Of a DNA stretch of 64,000 bases, positions 38,701 through 47,700 are shown one piece after another. The translations under genes were made by a program, and so were the position numbers. The stretch covers positions 2,914,001 through 2,978,000 of the forward strand of contig NZ_CP090640.1 in assembly GCF_029633825.1 (NCBI RefSeq), read 5' to 3'. The stretch comes from Burkholderia contaminans (lineage in GTDB: Bacteria; Pseudomonadota; Gammaproteobacteria; Burkholderiales; Burkholderiaceae). The notes under the pieces are model-generated. The model did no database searches. It was given only the letters and a program-made list of their open reading frames with translations, and was not told the DNA's origin. Position 1 is the first letter of the stretch; every line of letters begins with the position of its first letter.

Positions 38701-40792
38701 GGCCGCGCAGCCGGTCGAAGCCGCGACGCTCGACGCGCACCTGCGCCGCACGCTGCCCGATTACATGGTGCCCGCGCAGCTGATCGTGCTCGACGCGCTG
38801 CCGCGCAACGCGAACAGCAAGGTCGACCGCGCACGGCTGCCGGCGCCGGTACGCGTCGAACGTGCATACGAAGCGCCGCACGACGGCGACGAAGCCGCGC
38901 TTGCGGCGATCTGGTGCGACGTGCTGAATCTCGAGCGCGTGGGCCGTGGCGATCACTTTTTCGATCTCGGCGGCCATTCGCTCGCCGCCGTACGCGTCGC
39001 GACGCGCGTGGCCGAACGGCTCGGCCGCGACGTGCCGGTGCGCGCGCTGTTCGAGGCGCCGGTGCTCGCGCAGTATGCGTTGCAGGTTGCCGATGCGCCG
39101 CGCGCGGCGCACGCCGGTGCGGCGGCACCGGGCGTGGCCGTCGCCAAACCGGATGCACATGGCGTGTGGCCGCTGTCGCCGGCGCAGCTCGGCCTGTGGT
39201 TCCTGTGGCGCGCGCAGCCGGACAGCGCCGCGTACAACATTCCGGTCGCGCTGCGGGTGCGCGGCCCGCTCGACGTCGATGCGCTGCGTGCGGCCTTCTC
39301 GGATGTCACGGCCGTGCATCCGGCGCTGCGCGCGCGGCTCGTCGCGCGTGACGGCGCCATGCCGGGCCAGCGGATCGATGCAAATGTTTCTGTCGAACTG
39401 CCCGTGATCGACCTGTCGGCGCAATCCGATGCGCTCGTTCGCGCTGCGGTGCTGACCGACGAGGATGCACTCGCGCCGTTCGACCTGGCTGCCGATGCGC
39501 CGCTGTGGCGCGCGCGCGTGCTGCGGCTCGACGCGGACGACCATGTGCTGTCGATGACGATTCATCACATCGTGTCGGACGGCGAATCGATCGAGCTGTG
39601 GCTCGATGCGGTTCGTGCGCGCTATGTTGCGCGTGTGCAGGGCGGCGCCGGCGCCGTGCCGGCCGACGAGGCCGTCCAACCGGCCGCCCGACCGCTTGTG
39701 CTGCCCGCGCCGTGCCATCCGGCCCGCGTCGCCTACTGGCGTGACGCGCTGGCCGATCTGCCGGCGCGCGTGCTGCCGCAGCGCGCGAACGCGCCGGCCG
39801 TGCCGCAATGGCGCGCGGCCCGCATCGCGTTCGAATTCGCCGGCGCGCTGATCCGCGCCGCACGCGACACGGCGTCGGCCGCGCACGCGACGCTGCCGAT
39901 GCTGCTGCACGCGGCGCTCAACACCGCGCTGTTCCGCGCGACGGGCGCGGCCGACCAGCCGGTCGGCGTGCTTGCGTCGACGCGCGAGCTGACGGGCGAT
40001 GCGGCCCGCGACGCGCTCGGCCTCTTCATCAATTCGGTCGTCGTGCGCACGCGGATCGACCCGGCCGCGCGCCGCGCGGACGTGCTCGCACAAGTGCGCG
40101 ATACGGCGCTCATGGCCTACGCGCACGCCGACGTGCCGTTCGCGGACGTCGTCGCGGCGCTGCGCGCGCCGCGTGCCGCGCAGGCCAATCCGCTGTTCCA
40201 GGTGATGTTCAACTACCTGCGCCCGACGGGTGCCGCGGCGCGCGACTGGGCCGGCCTGTCGCTGGCCGGGTTCGACGACGTGCGCCATCGCGTCGTGTTT
40301 ACGCTGGAGCTGGACGTCGTCGAGCATCCGGATGGCCGCGTGAGCGCCGCGTTCTCGTATGCGGACGAACTGCTCGATCGCGGCTTGGTCGATGCGCTCG
40401 TCGATCTCTATCACGACGAAGTCGCGCGTTTCGCCGGCGCGTCGGAAGCGGTGCTCGGTGCGCCCGACACGCGTGCCGTTGCGCAGGCGTCGCATCGCGC
40501 GCAGACCGGAAGCAATGCGCGCGCCGCAACGCCGCGGCGAGCGCCGCATGCGGCTGCCGCGCTGGCGGCACTGTGGTCCGACACGTTCGCGACGGCTGCG
40601 CCTGAACCCGATGCCGACCTGTTCGAAGCCGGTGCGACGTCGTTCGACGTCGTGCGCTTCGTCGACGCGGCCAGCCGCGCCGGTCACGCGCTGACGGTCG
40701 CCGACGTGTTCGCGTCGCCGACGCTCGGCGCACTCGGCGCGCGGCTCGATGCGCACATGGAAACGGGGCAGGAGGCGCGCCATGCTGGCTGA
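35792..40792 (+). CDS. orbJ: Ornibactin NRPS, final module with extra C-T (C-A-T-C-T)
   Basis: A 1666-residue peptide synthetase that starts 9 bp after orbI. Approximate order: C1 45-480 (HHIVSDG), A 497-1023, T1 1030-1100 (GGHS), C2 1123-1550 (HHIVSDG), T2 1587-1662 (GATS). The A domain has VNFDGAHEGW, very like A1 of OrbI, so it probably activates the second hydroxyornithine (formylated by PvdF). There is no thioesterase or reductase. Instead a complete C domain and a T domain with no A domain end the protein; ornibactin ends in putrescine, so the extra C domain may condense putrescine and release the peptide (inferred). Its stop overlaps orbK by 11 bp. Confidence 0.93.
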   Translation: MTKVQPDWLALATRFAQLPDAQRAVFIDKLGAAGIDFRVLPIPPRTPRHDRVPASFAQTRLWLHARLIDAPDAYHITERLALTGPLDAHALRLACDALIARHEALRTTFDEAQDGVAQTIHAPLRCPWRETDLEGLPDAQRTARAEAVATADEAEPFDLGAAPLVRAHLVRFDATHHWLALTVHHIVSDGWSSGVMLFELAAFYRAYASGEPVPLAPLPIQYADYALWQRRWLDAGERDRQLAFWRERLDPQRGVLALPGAAARPARRSARGARHVFSLDARIGAQLRAFAAASGATPFAVLLAALDALLARATGDARICVGVPAANRERAEVAGLIGFFVNTLAIDVDVPAHGDFSSLVARTQRALVDAQMHQDVPFEQVVDALGVPRSASHHPLFQVMAAYGERRALPALGAASAALLPSGTPSAKFDLTLSVEATPDGTFDAAFIYALDLFEADAIARLAARFVTLLADALARPDMPIGDLDWLPAAEREQLFAWNAPAGATATEPFVPVHARIAAHAHARPDARGVADIDRALTRGEVDARAARLARHLVAAGVRPEMRVGVALQRSVDLLVALIAVLKSGAAFVPLDPAHPRERLAQIVGDANIAHVLTDGASAASLPELPDLRLWRADEVDALDEAAHVVLPDVLPGHAAYAIYTSGSTGKPKGVIVDHASFALHCAAIAERYGAGENDVFLLFQSVNFDGAHEGWFSQYMSGAAVSVTADVLWPPAQTCAMMVRDGVTMTYVPPGCAAQLAEWALAHGAPPTLRSLTVGGEATSREAFAMLRRALPNVRVVNGYGPTETVITPTLWMFRPGDDLAMLGDAAYLPIGTLVGARTAHVLDERLHPLPVGVIGELYLGGEGIGVARGYLDRPALTAERFVPDPYGAPGARLYRTGDLVRRRADGVFDFIGRVDHQVKLRGLRIELGEIEAQLAAHEAVREACAVVHGQGALAQLVAYVELTADARAAAQPVEAATLDAHLRRTLPDYMVPAQLIVLDALPRNANSKVDRARLPAPVRVERAYEAPHDGDEAALAAIWCDVLNLERVGRGDHFFDLGGHSLAAVRVATRVAERLGRDVPVRALFEAPVLAQYALQVADAPRAAHAGAAAPGVAVAKPDAHGVWPLSPAQLGLWFLWRAQPDSAAYNIPVALRVRGPLDVDALRAAFSDVTAVHPALRARLVARDGAMPGQRIDANVSVELPVIDLSAQSDALVRAAVLTDEDALAPFDLAADAPLWRARVLRLDADDHVLSMTIHHIVSDGESIELWLDAVRARYVARVQGGAGAVPADEAVQPAARPLVLPAPCHPARVAYWRDALADLPARVLPQRANAPAVPQWRAARIAFEFAGALIRAARDTASAAHATLPMLLHAALNTALFRATGAADQPVGVLASTRELTGDAARDALGLFINSVVVRTRIDPAARRADVLAQVRDTALMAYAHADVPFADVVAALRAPRAAQANPLFQVMFNYLRPTGAAARDWAGLSLAGFDDVRHRVVFTLELDVVEHPDGRVSAAFSYADELLDRGLVDALVDLYHDEVARFAGASEAVLGAPDTRAVAQASHRAQTGSNARAATPRRAPHAAAALAALWSDTFATAAPEPDADLFEAGATSFDVVRFVDAASRAGHALTVADVFASPTLGALGARLDAHMETGQEARHAG

Positions 40793-41816
40793 AGTGCGTC
40801 CGGACGGATTCACGATGCTCGATACCTACCGCCTCGCGTTCGCGGACGGCCTGTTCGCCGTGCGTGACGGCGTGGAGATCCGCGTCGCGCAGGGCGACGG
40901 CATCGGCGCGCAGTTGCTGCGCGCGCAACTCGGCGACGACGGCGCGCTGCGCCTCGTCGCATACAACCATCGCGCGGCACCGGCCGACCAGCGGCGTGCG
41001 CTGCTGGCGGCCCCGGCCGCGGCGTTTTCCGACAGCGCGCGCCACGCGGCGATCCGGCTCGACCCGGCCGCATGGCCCGCAGTCGCGCTCGATGCGCTGC
41101 GCGCGAGCGGCGTGCTGGCCGACGGCGGCCGCTGCATGCGTGAAGGCTGGGCGCAGCAGGCCGACCTGTGGCGCGTCGGCCCGCATCTGCCGTGCGCGAC
41201 GTTGCCGACGTTCACCGACGGCCGCCGTCACCCGCGCCGGCCGCCGGCGCCGCGCGGCGACGTCTACGCGCGCGACCTGCCGGCGCTCGGCGTGCGCTTC
41301 ACGCTGCGCGGCTGGCAGCCGGCCGAGGACACCGCGCGACTCGCGCGCTGGTTCGACGAACCGCGCGTGCGCGACGGCTGGCCGGGCGCGCAGCCCGGCA
41401 CGGACGGCACGCAGGGCACCGCACCCGGCACCGATCCGCACGTGATTCCGCTCGTCGGCTGCTTCGACGGCGAACCGTTCGCGTATGTCGAGGCGTACTG
41501 GCTGAAGGAAGACGCGCTCGCGCCGCACGTCGCGGCACGCGACTACGACCGCGGGCTGCGGATGCTGGTCGGCGAGTCGCGCTGGCGCGGCCCGCATTGC
41601 GTGGCGGGCTGGCTGCCGTCCGTCGTGCATTACCTGTTTCTCGACGACCCGCGTACCGAGGCGGTCGGCTGTGCCGTACCGGCCGGCCACGCGCGGGTTG
41701 CCGACCATCTCGCGCGGCACGGCTTCGCGCGGCAGCGCCGTCTCGCGCTGGCCGACGCACAGCCGCTGTGGATGCGCACGCTGCGCGAGACGTTCTTCTC
41801 CGGCCGTCACGTCTGA
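40782..41816 (+). CDS. orbK: GNAT/IucB-type acyltransferase
   Basis: A 344-residue protein of the IucB/PvdYII-like siderophore acyltransferase group. The acyltransferase domain is in the C-terminal half, with FAYVEAYWLKEDALAP and YDRGLRMLVGESRWRG, the same arrangement as in OrbL. The N-terminal half differs. The start ATG lies inside the end of orbJ (11-bp overlap), so translation is coupled. By family it should transfer an acyl group to the hydroxylamine of ornithine. OrbL is the other candidate, so the split of work between them cannot be read from the sequence. Confidence 0.88.
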   Translation: MLAEVRPDGFTMLDTYRLAFADGLFAVRDGVEIRVAQGDGIGAQLLRAQLGDDGALRLVAYNHRAAPADQRRALLAAPAAAFSDSARHAAIRLDPAAWPAVALDALRASGVLADGGRCMREGWAQQADLWRVGPHLPCATLPTFTDGRRHPRRPPAPRGDVYARDLPALGVRFTLRGWQPAEDTARLARWFDEPRVRDGWPGAQPGTDGTQGTAPGTDPHVIPLVGCFDGEPFAYVEAYWLKEDALAPHVAARDYDRGLRMLVGESRWRGPHCVAGWLPSVVHYLFLDDPRTEAVGCAVPAGHARVADHLARHGFARQRRLALADAQPLWMRTLRETFFSGRHV

Positions 41817-41848
41817 CGGGCCGGATTTACCGACAAGGGAGCTGAGAC

Positions 41849-43225
41849 ATGCAGAGAGAAACCGTATTCGACCTGATCGGCGTCGGCTTCGGGCCGTCGA
41901 ATCTGGCGCTGGCCATCCGCCTCGAGGAACGGCGCGCGGCGCGCCCGCTCGCCCATTGCTTCGTCGAGCGCCAGCCTGAATTCGGCTGGCATCGCGGCAT
42001 GCTGCTCGACGACTGCCGGATGCAGATCTCGTTTCTGAAGGATCTCGTCACGATGCGCGATCCGAAAAGCCGCTACACGTTCATCAACTACCTGTTCGAA
42101 CGCGGCCGGCTGAACGAATTCGTCAACCTGAAGAACTTCTATCCGACCCGCGTCGAATTCCACGACTACCTGAGCTGGGTGGCCGACGCGTTCGACGATC
42201 GCGTCCATTACAGCGAGACCGTCCTCGCGATCGAACCGGTGCGCGGCGACGGTGCGAGGATCGACGCGCTGCGCGTGCTGTCGCGCGACGCCGGCGGTCA
42301 CGAGCGCCAGCGCGTCACGCGCGCGCTGTCGGTCGGCGTCGGCGGCACGCCGGCGGTGCCGGACGCGTTCGCCGCGCTCGGCCGCGACCGCGTGATCCAT
42401 TCGTCATCCTACCTGACCGACATCGACCGGCTCGTCGCGTCGCCGGACGGCGAGCGCCGCCGCGTCGCCGTGATCGGCGCGGGGCAGAGCGCGGCCGAGG
42501 TGTTCATCGATCTCGCGCGGCGCTTCCCGCACGTCGACGCGAGCCTCGTGATGCGCGCCGGCGCGCTGAAGCCGGCGGACGACAGCCCGTTCGTCAACGA
42601 GATCTTCAGCCCCGAGTTCACCGATGTCGTCTATGCGCAGCCGCACGACGCGCGCCGCGCGCTGCTCGAGCGCTATCGCGACACGAACTACGCGGTGGTC
42701 GACCGGCCGCTGATCGAACAGATCTACGAAATGCTGTACCTGCAGCGCATCGACGGCACGCCGCGCCATGCGCTGCTCGCGAACAGCGCGATCGAGGCCG
42801 CGGTGCGCACCGCCGACGGCCGCATCGAGCTGACGCTGCGCGACCGGATGAGCGGCGACACGCGCGTCGAGCGCTTCGACGCGCTCGTGCTGGCCACCGG
42901 CTACCGCCGCGACACGCATTCGGCGCTGCTCGAAGCGCTCGCGCCGCATCTGGGCGACGCGCTGGCACGCGGCGACGTCACGCGCGACTACCTGCTCGCG
43001 ACGCCCGAGCACTTCGCGCCGCGCATCTACCTGCAAGGCTGCTGCGAAGACAGCCACGGCCTGTCCGACACGCTGCTGTCGGTGCTGGCGCGCCGCGCGG
43101 ACGAAATCTGCGCGTCGCTCGAAGACGGGATCGCACCCGCCCATGAAGAAGGCGCGGCCCGGGCAACACAGGAAAAACGACAGGAAAACGGGGCGAGCGC
43201 GAGCCGGATGGCTTTCGCTCTTTGA
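41849..43225 (+). CDS. pvdA: L-ornithine N5-monooxygenase
   Basis: A 458-residue flavin-dependent N-hydroxylase. The FAD motif GVGFGPSNLALAI is at residues 11-23, the NADPH motif VIGAGQSAAEVF at about 206, and the ATGY motif in DALVLATGYRRDTHS near residue 350. It makes N5-hydroxyornithine, the first step for both hydroxamate arms of ornibactin. AAGGGAG precedes the ATG. The gap to orbK is 32 bp and to orbA 22 bp. The gene name follows the usual Burkholderia use of the Pseudomonas name. Confidence 0.95.
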   Translation: MQRETVFDLIGVGFGPSNLALAIRLEERRAARPLAHCFVERQPEFGWHRGMLLDDCRMQISFLKDLVTMRDPKSRYTFINYLFERGRLNEFVNLKNFYPTRVEFHDYLSWVADAFDDRVHYSETVLAIEPVRGDGARIDALRVLSRDAGGHERQRVTRALSVGVGGTPAVPDAFAALGRDRVIHSSSYLTDIDRLVASPDGERRRVAVIGAGQSAAEVFIDLARRFPHVDASLVMRAGALKPADDSPFVNEIFSPEFTDVVYAQPHDARRALLERYRDTNYAVVDRPLIEQIYEMLYLQRIDGTPRHALLANSAIEAAVRTADGRIELTLRDRMSGDTRVERFDALVLATGYRRDTHSALLEALAPHLGDALARGDVTRDYLLATPEHFAPRIYLQGCCEDSHGLSDTLLSVLARRADEICASLEDGIAPAHEEGAARATQEKRQENGASASRMAFAL

Positions 43226-43247
43226 CAAAGGCGCGGTCGGAGACCGC

Positions 43248-45509
43248 ATGAAAAAAGTGGAGCAGAGAAAGATGGAGTGGGCAACAGGCACGCGTTTGCG
43301 TGCGATCGCAGCCGCGGCGAGCGTGGCGTTCGGTGTGGCGGCAGGGCAGGCACATGCCCAGACGGCGCCGGCCGTGAACGCAGGCGCAGCGGCATCGGCC
43401 AGCAGTGCGCAGAACGGTGCGGCGGCGAGTGCGTCGGCCAGTGCGTCGACCGGCACGCTGCCGACGATCAACGTCAACGCGGCCTCGGAAGGGGACGGCG
43501 CAGTCGGCCTCGTCGCGAAGCGCAGCCGCACCGGCACGAAGACCAATACGTCGATCAACGAGATCCCGCAGACGATCAACGTCGTCACCGCGCAGCAGAT
43601 CGAGATGACCGGCGCGACCGACGTGAACGCGGCGCTGCGCTACGTGCCGGGCTTCTCGTCGTACGGCTCGGACAACCGTTCCGACTGGTACGCGGCGCTG
43701 CGCGGCTTCACGCCGACCGCGTACGTGAACGGGCTGCAGGTGCCGAACACGCTGAACCTGTCGAGCTGGCGCGTCGATCCGTACATGATCGACAGCATCA
43801 GCGTGCTGCGCGGGCCGACCTCGGTGCTGTACGGCGCGGGCGACCCGGGCGCGATCGTCGACGTGCAGACCAAGCTCGCCGACGGCGAGCGCGTGCGCGA
43901 GGCCGGCGTGCAGATCGGCAACTACGCGCGCAAGCAGTTCATGATCGACGTCGGCGACAAGCTCGACCCGGACGGCAAGTATGCGTACCGCTTCGTCGGC
44001 GTCGCACGCGACGGCAACGCGCTGACCGGCCCGAACAACGACCAGCGCGTCGCGCTCGCGCCGTCGTTCCGCTGGCGCCCGAACGCGGATACGTCGCTGA
44101 CGCTGTCGGCCACCTATCTGCAGGACTGGGGCGACATCTCGTCGAACTTCCTGCCCGCGCAGGGTACGGTGCTGCCGAACCCGAACGGTCAGATCAACAA
44201 GGACGTGTACGAAGGCGATCCGAACTTCAATTACTACCGCAAGAAGCAGTGGTCGGTCGGCTATCAGTTCGAGCGGAACCTGACGCCGGCGTGGACGTTC
44301 CGCCAGAACACGCGCCTGATGCACCTGTCGCTCGACAACGGTTCGGTATTCGGCAACGGCTTCGTCGACGGCAGCACGACCGACGTGTCGCGCTGGGCCG
44401 GCGTGTTCCAGATGAACTACAGCCGCTTCGACATCGACAACAACCTCGAAGGCCGCTTCGCGACGGGCCCGCTGCAGCACACGCTGCTGCTCGGCTTCCA
44501 GTACAACCGCCAGACCGCGACCGACAGCGAATGGCTCGCCGCCGCGCCGCCGCTGAACATCTACAACCCGGTCTACCAGCCCGTCACGACGGCGGTGTTT
44601 ACGCCCGATTCGACGTTCCGCACCAACACGTACACGACGATGAACACGTTCGGACTGTACGCGCAGGACCAGATCAAGTGGAACCGCTGGACGCTGACGC
44701 TCGGCGGCCGCGAGGACTGGGTCAACATGCGGATGGACGACCGTGCGGCCGGCACGTCGACGAAGGCGGACGTCACGGCGTTCACCGGCCGCGTCGGCCT
44801 CACGTACCAGGGCGACTACGGGCTGTCGCCGTACGTCAGCTACGCGACGTCGTTCAACCCGCTGATCGGCGTGAACCTGGTCGGCGGCGGGCTGCCGCAG
44901 CCGACGCGCGGCAAGCAGATCGAAGCCGGCCTGCGCTGGCAGCCGCCCGGCAAGAACCTGATGCTGAACGCGGCGATCTACCAGATCAACCAGACCAACG
45001 TGCTCACATCGGCGCTGCCGAGCCAGGACCCGACCGGCACGAAGTCGGTGCAGACCGGCGAAGTACGTTCGCGTGGGATCGAGCTGAGCGCGACCGGCAA
45101 GGTCACGCGCAACCTGTCGGTGATCGCGTCGTACGTGTATCAGGACGTGAAGAACGTGAAGGCCAACGACGCGTCGCTGAACAACTGGCCGGTCGACATT
45201 CCGCGCCCGCGCCAGATGGCGTCGCTGTGGACCGACTGGACGTGGCACACGGGGCCGCTCGCGGGCTTCGGCCTGGGCGGCGGCATTCGTTACCAGAGCG
45301 CATCGGCCGGTGCGGCCGACAACTCGCTGACGGTATCGAGCGTCACGCTGTTCGACGCGGGCGTGCACTACGACACGCGTAACTGGCGCTTCGCGGTGAA
45401 CGGGACGAACCTGGCCAACCGTCACTACATCAGCGGTTGCCAGTCGACGAACGTCTGTGTGTTCGGCACCGACCGTACCGTGATCGCGACCGCGAAATAC
45501 AACTGGTGA
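43248..45509 (+). CDS. orbA: TonB-dependent ferric-ornibactin receptor
   Basis: A 753-residue outer-membrane receptor of the FhuE/FpvA-like siderophore group. MKKVEQRKMEWATGTRLRA begins a long signal peptide cleaved after AGQAHA. A low-complexity Ala/Ser linker follows, then the plug (IPQTINVVTAQQIE, VLRGPTSVLYGAGDPGAIVD), then the beta-barrel ending in KYNW with the C-terminal aromatic. I found no separate signalling domain at the N-terminus, so it does not look like a signal transducer to a sigma factor. I chose ATG 43248 because the open frame before it is just the end of pvdA read in another frame. Confidence 0.94.
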   Translation: MKKVEQRKMEWATGTRLRAIAAAASVAFGVAAGQAHAQTAPAVNAGAAASASSAQNGAAASASASASTGTLPTINVNAASEGDGAVGLVAKRSRTGTKTNTSINEIPQTINVVTAQQIEMTGATDVNAALRYVPGFSSYGSDNRSDWYAALRGFTPTAYVNGLQVPNTLNLSSWRVDPYMIDSISVLRGPTSVLYGAGDPGAIVDVQTKLADGERVREAGVQIGNYARKQFMIDVGDKLDPDGKYAYRFVGVARDGNALTGPNNDQRVALAPSFRWRPNADTSLTLSATYLQDWGDISSNFLPAQGTVLPNPNGQINKDVYEGDPNFNYYRKKQWSVGYQFERNLTPAWTFRQNTRLMHLSLDNGSVFGNGFVDGSTTDVSRWAGVFQMNYSRFDIDNNLEGRFATGPLQHTLLLGFQYNRQTATDSEWLAAAPPLNIYNPVYQPVTTAVFTPDSTFRTNTYTTMNTFGLYAQDQIKWNRWTLTLGGREDWVNMRMDDRAAGTSTKADVTAFTGRVGLTYQGDYGLSPYVSYATSFNPLIGVNLVGGGLPQPTRGKQIEAGLRWQPPGKNLMLNAAIYQINQTNVLTSALPSQDPTGTKSVQTGEVRSRGIELSATGKVTRNLSVIASYVYQDVKNVKANDASLNNWPVDIPRPRQMASLWTDWTWHTGPLAGFGLGGGIRYQSASAGAADNSLTVSSVTLFDAGVHYDTRNWRFAVNGTNLANRHYISGCQSTNVCVFGTDRTVIATAKYNW

Positions 45510-45595
45510 CGATGCGCGCCACGGCTCGCCGGCCGGCCTTCGTGGCCGGCGCGGGCGGGCCGCGGCGCCTTCGTCCGCTTTTCCACGACCCATCC

Positions 45596-46435
45596 ATGCC
45601 GAAGAAAAACCTCGTCTACATCCAGTCGCTGCGCAACGGCGCGGCCGATCGTGCCGGGCAGCCGGTCGCTTATCAGGGCGGCACGCGCTACATGAAGGCG
45701 CCGCTCGAATATCTCGTCGAACGCCTGAACGATTCGTCACTCGGCGAGCGCTACACGCTCAAGGGCGTGATCGTCGATGACGATGACGGTTCGCCGGCCG
45801 ACCGCGCGAAAGTCGCCGACTACGGCTTCGCCCGCACGCCGGGCCGCCCGTGGATCCTGCCGGAAGGGTTGACGGTGCAGGGCCGGCCGGTCGACGACCT
45901 GTTCTGCACGATTGCGTCGACGTACCGGCGGCTGCCGCGCGACGCGCGCGAGCGCGTGGCCGGCAAGCAGGCGTTCGAGCGCCGCCTGCTCGAGCGCCTG
46001 CTCGAACTCGACGCCGACGTCGTCGTGCTCGACGGGCTGCTTGTGATCCTCGACGAACTCGTGCGGCCCGGCGCGCGCTTTCACCGGCGCATCGCCAACA
46101 TCCACCCGGGCATCACGGCCGACGGTTCGCCGTACCAGCGGCGCGGCGCATGGGCGACGCTCGACGCGCTGCACGGCGCGCGCGGCGAACGGGTCGACTG
46201 GTCGAACGGCATGACGTCGTCCGTCGAGCCCGTGATGATGACGGGCGCGTCGTTTCACTACGTCGACAACGGCATCGATTCCGGCGAGGTGATCTGCGAC
46301 GTGCTCGACACGCCGATCGCGCCGGATGACACGATTCTCGAACTGCGCTGGAACAACTTCCAGCGCAGCCTGTTTCCGGCACTCGAGCGGGGGCTGCATG
46401 TCCTTGCCGATCGCCACGACGCGGGAGCACTGTGA
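45596..46435 (+). CDS. pvdF: N5-hydroxyornithine formyltransferase
   Basis: A 279-residue enzyme of the formyl-tetrahydrofolate-dependent transferase family. The start MPKKNLVYIQSLRNG matches the usual PvdF N-terminus, and the catalytic region is visible in ANIHPGITADGSPYQRRGA, with the conserved HPG, and GASFHYVDNGIDSGEVI. It formylates N5-hydroxyornithine for the C-terminal residue of ornibactin. The ATG at 45596 is 86 bp after orbA. Its TGA overlaps the orbL ATG (TGATG). Confidence 0.92.
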   Translation: MPKKNLVYIQSLRNGAADRAGQPVAYQGGTRYMKAPLEYLVERLNDSSLGERYTLKGVIVDDDDGSPADRAKVADYGFARTPGRPWILPEGLTVQGRPVDDLFCTIASTYRRLPRDARERVAGKQAFERRLLERLLELDADVVVLDGLLVILDELVRPGARFHRRIANIHPGITADGSPYQRRGAWATLDALHGARGERVDWSNGMTSSVEPVMMTGASFHYVDNGIDSGEVICDVLDTPIAPDDTILELRWNNFQRSLFPALERGLHVLADRHDAGAL

Positions 46436-47451
46436 TGCAGGACACGCTGACGAAACCGGCCGGCGCCGCGGACGCCGTCGAGGGTGAAGTGGCCGCCGCG
46501 CTCGACGGCGCCTCGCACGGGCAGGCGATGGCCGTCGCCGAGCATACGCTCGACGCGTGGCGGCCCGACGACTCGCCGGACGTATTGCTCGCGGCATTCG
46601 TCGCGCTGTTCAACACCGACACGCGCTACGACGCGGCGACGATCACGGTGCCGCTCGGCGGCGCCGATGCGGCAGCCGTCGCGGCGTACGCCGCGCGCGC
46701 GGTGCGCGAGGGCGTGATCGACGGCGCACAGGTTGCCGGCGACGCGCTGCGCTTCACCGTGTCGCGCGCGACGTTCTGGCAGAACCCGCGGCCGTGGCTG
46801 AAGTCGCCCGCATCGGGGGGAATGCCGCTGCGCCATGTGATCACGAACGGCCACCGGCACCCGGTGCGGCCACCGTCGCCGGCCGGCGAGATCTATGCAC
46901 GCTACATGCCGCAGGTCGGGATGACGTTCAGCCTGCGCACCGTCGACGTCGACGCGCACGCGGACCTGTTCAGCGGCTGGATGAACCTCGATCGCGTCGC
47001 GCATTTCTGGGACCAGCGCGGCACGCGCGACGAGCACGCGGCATATCTCGCCGAGCGGCTCGCCGATCCGCACATGCACCCGATGATCGGCTATTTCGAC
47101 GACACGCCGTTCGGCTATTTCGAGTTCTACTGGGCGAAGGAGGACCGCCTCGCGCCGTTCTACGACGCGCACGACTACGATCGCGGGCTGCACCTGCTGA
47201 TCGGCGATTCGCGCTTCCAGAGCGCCGGCAAGCTGCATGCGTGGTGGAGCGGGGTGCTGCACTACATGTTCGTCGACGAACCGCGCACGCAGCGGCTCGT
47301 GGGCGAGCCGCGCGTCGATCACGTGCGGCACATCGCGTACATGCACCGGCTCGGGTTCTACACGCTGAAGGAATTCGACTTCCCGCACAAGCGCGCGGCG
47401 CTCACGGTGATCGAGCGCGATACATTCTTCGACACTTTCAAATTGCCGTAA
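46435..47451 (+). CDS. orbL: Siderophore hydroxyornithine acyltransferase (GNAT/IucB-type)
   Basis: A 338-residue acyltransferase. The C-terminal GNAT/IucB-like domain contains YFDDTPFGYFEFYWAKEDRL and YDRGLHLLIGDSRFQS, and closes with FYTLKEFDFPHKRAALTVIE. It is the best candidate to add the 3-hydroxy fatty acid to the first N5-hydroxyornithine of ornibactin. Two start codons are adjacent (GTG 46432, ATG 46435); I chose the ATG, which overlaps the pvdF stop. It is the last gene of the ornibactin operon. Confidence 0.9.
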   Translation: MQDTLTKPAGAADAVEGEVAAALDGASHGQAMAVAEHTLDAWRPDDSPDVLLAAFVALFNTDTRYDAATITVPLGGADAAAVAAYAARAVREGVIDGAQVAGDALRFTVSRATFWQNPRPWLKSPASGGMPLRHVITNGHRHPVRPPSPAGEIYARYMPQVGMTFSLRTVDVDAHADLFSGWMNLDRVAHFWDQRGTRDEHAAYLAERLADPHMHPMIGYFDDTPFGYFEFYWAKEDRLAPFYDAHDYDRGLHLLIGDSRFQSAGKLHAWWSGVLHYMFVDEPRTQRLVGEPRVDHVRHIAYMHRLGFYTLKEFDFPHKRAALTVIERDTFFDTFKLP

Positions 47452-47700
47452 CGGAGCGGGTGCGCGGTGCGGCGCGAGGTTGCGCGCGGCGCCGTGGCTC
47501 GCGGGCATCGGCCGTCCGGGATATGGACCGCGCGGCCGGCGTCGTGAAGAATGGATCGCTCTCCTCATCGACGACAGGCCCTCGACATGGCAAAAACATC
47601 CGCGACGGCATGGGGCGCGACATCCGGTTTGCGTGCGCCGAAATTGACATATGCCGGCACATGTCCAGAATGGGCGCATCGTACTCCCATGGAGTGGCTC
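47452..47700. other. Gap between orbL and the vapB-type gene
   Basis: About 250 bp with no convincing gene. It contains TTGACA (47644-47649) and a near-palindrome at 47646-47665, which probably form the promoter-operator of the toxin-antitoxin pair. I saw no clear terminator for the ornibactin operon. Confidence 0.5.
47646..47665. promoter_or_regulatory. Near-palindromic operator upstream of vapB
   Basis: GACATATGCCGGCACATGTC is a 20-bp inverted repeat with 9 of 10 pairs matching. It starts inside a TTGACA -35-like hexamer and ends 35 bp before the antitoxin ATG. Antitoxins of the VapB type usually bind such repeats with their toxin to repress their own operon. Confidence 0.65.

Noticed and set aside
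43143..43247. An earlier start for orbA within pvdA
   Set aside because: The added residues are basic and not signal-like. The ATG at 43248 begins a proper signal peptide.
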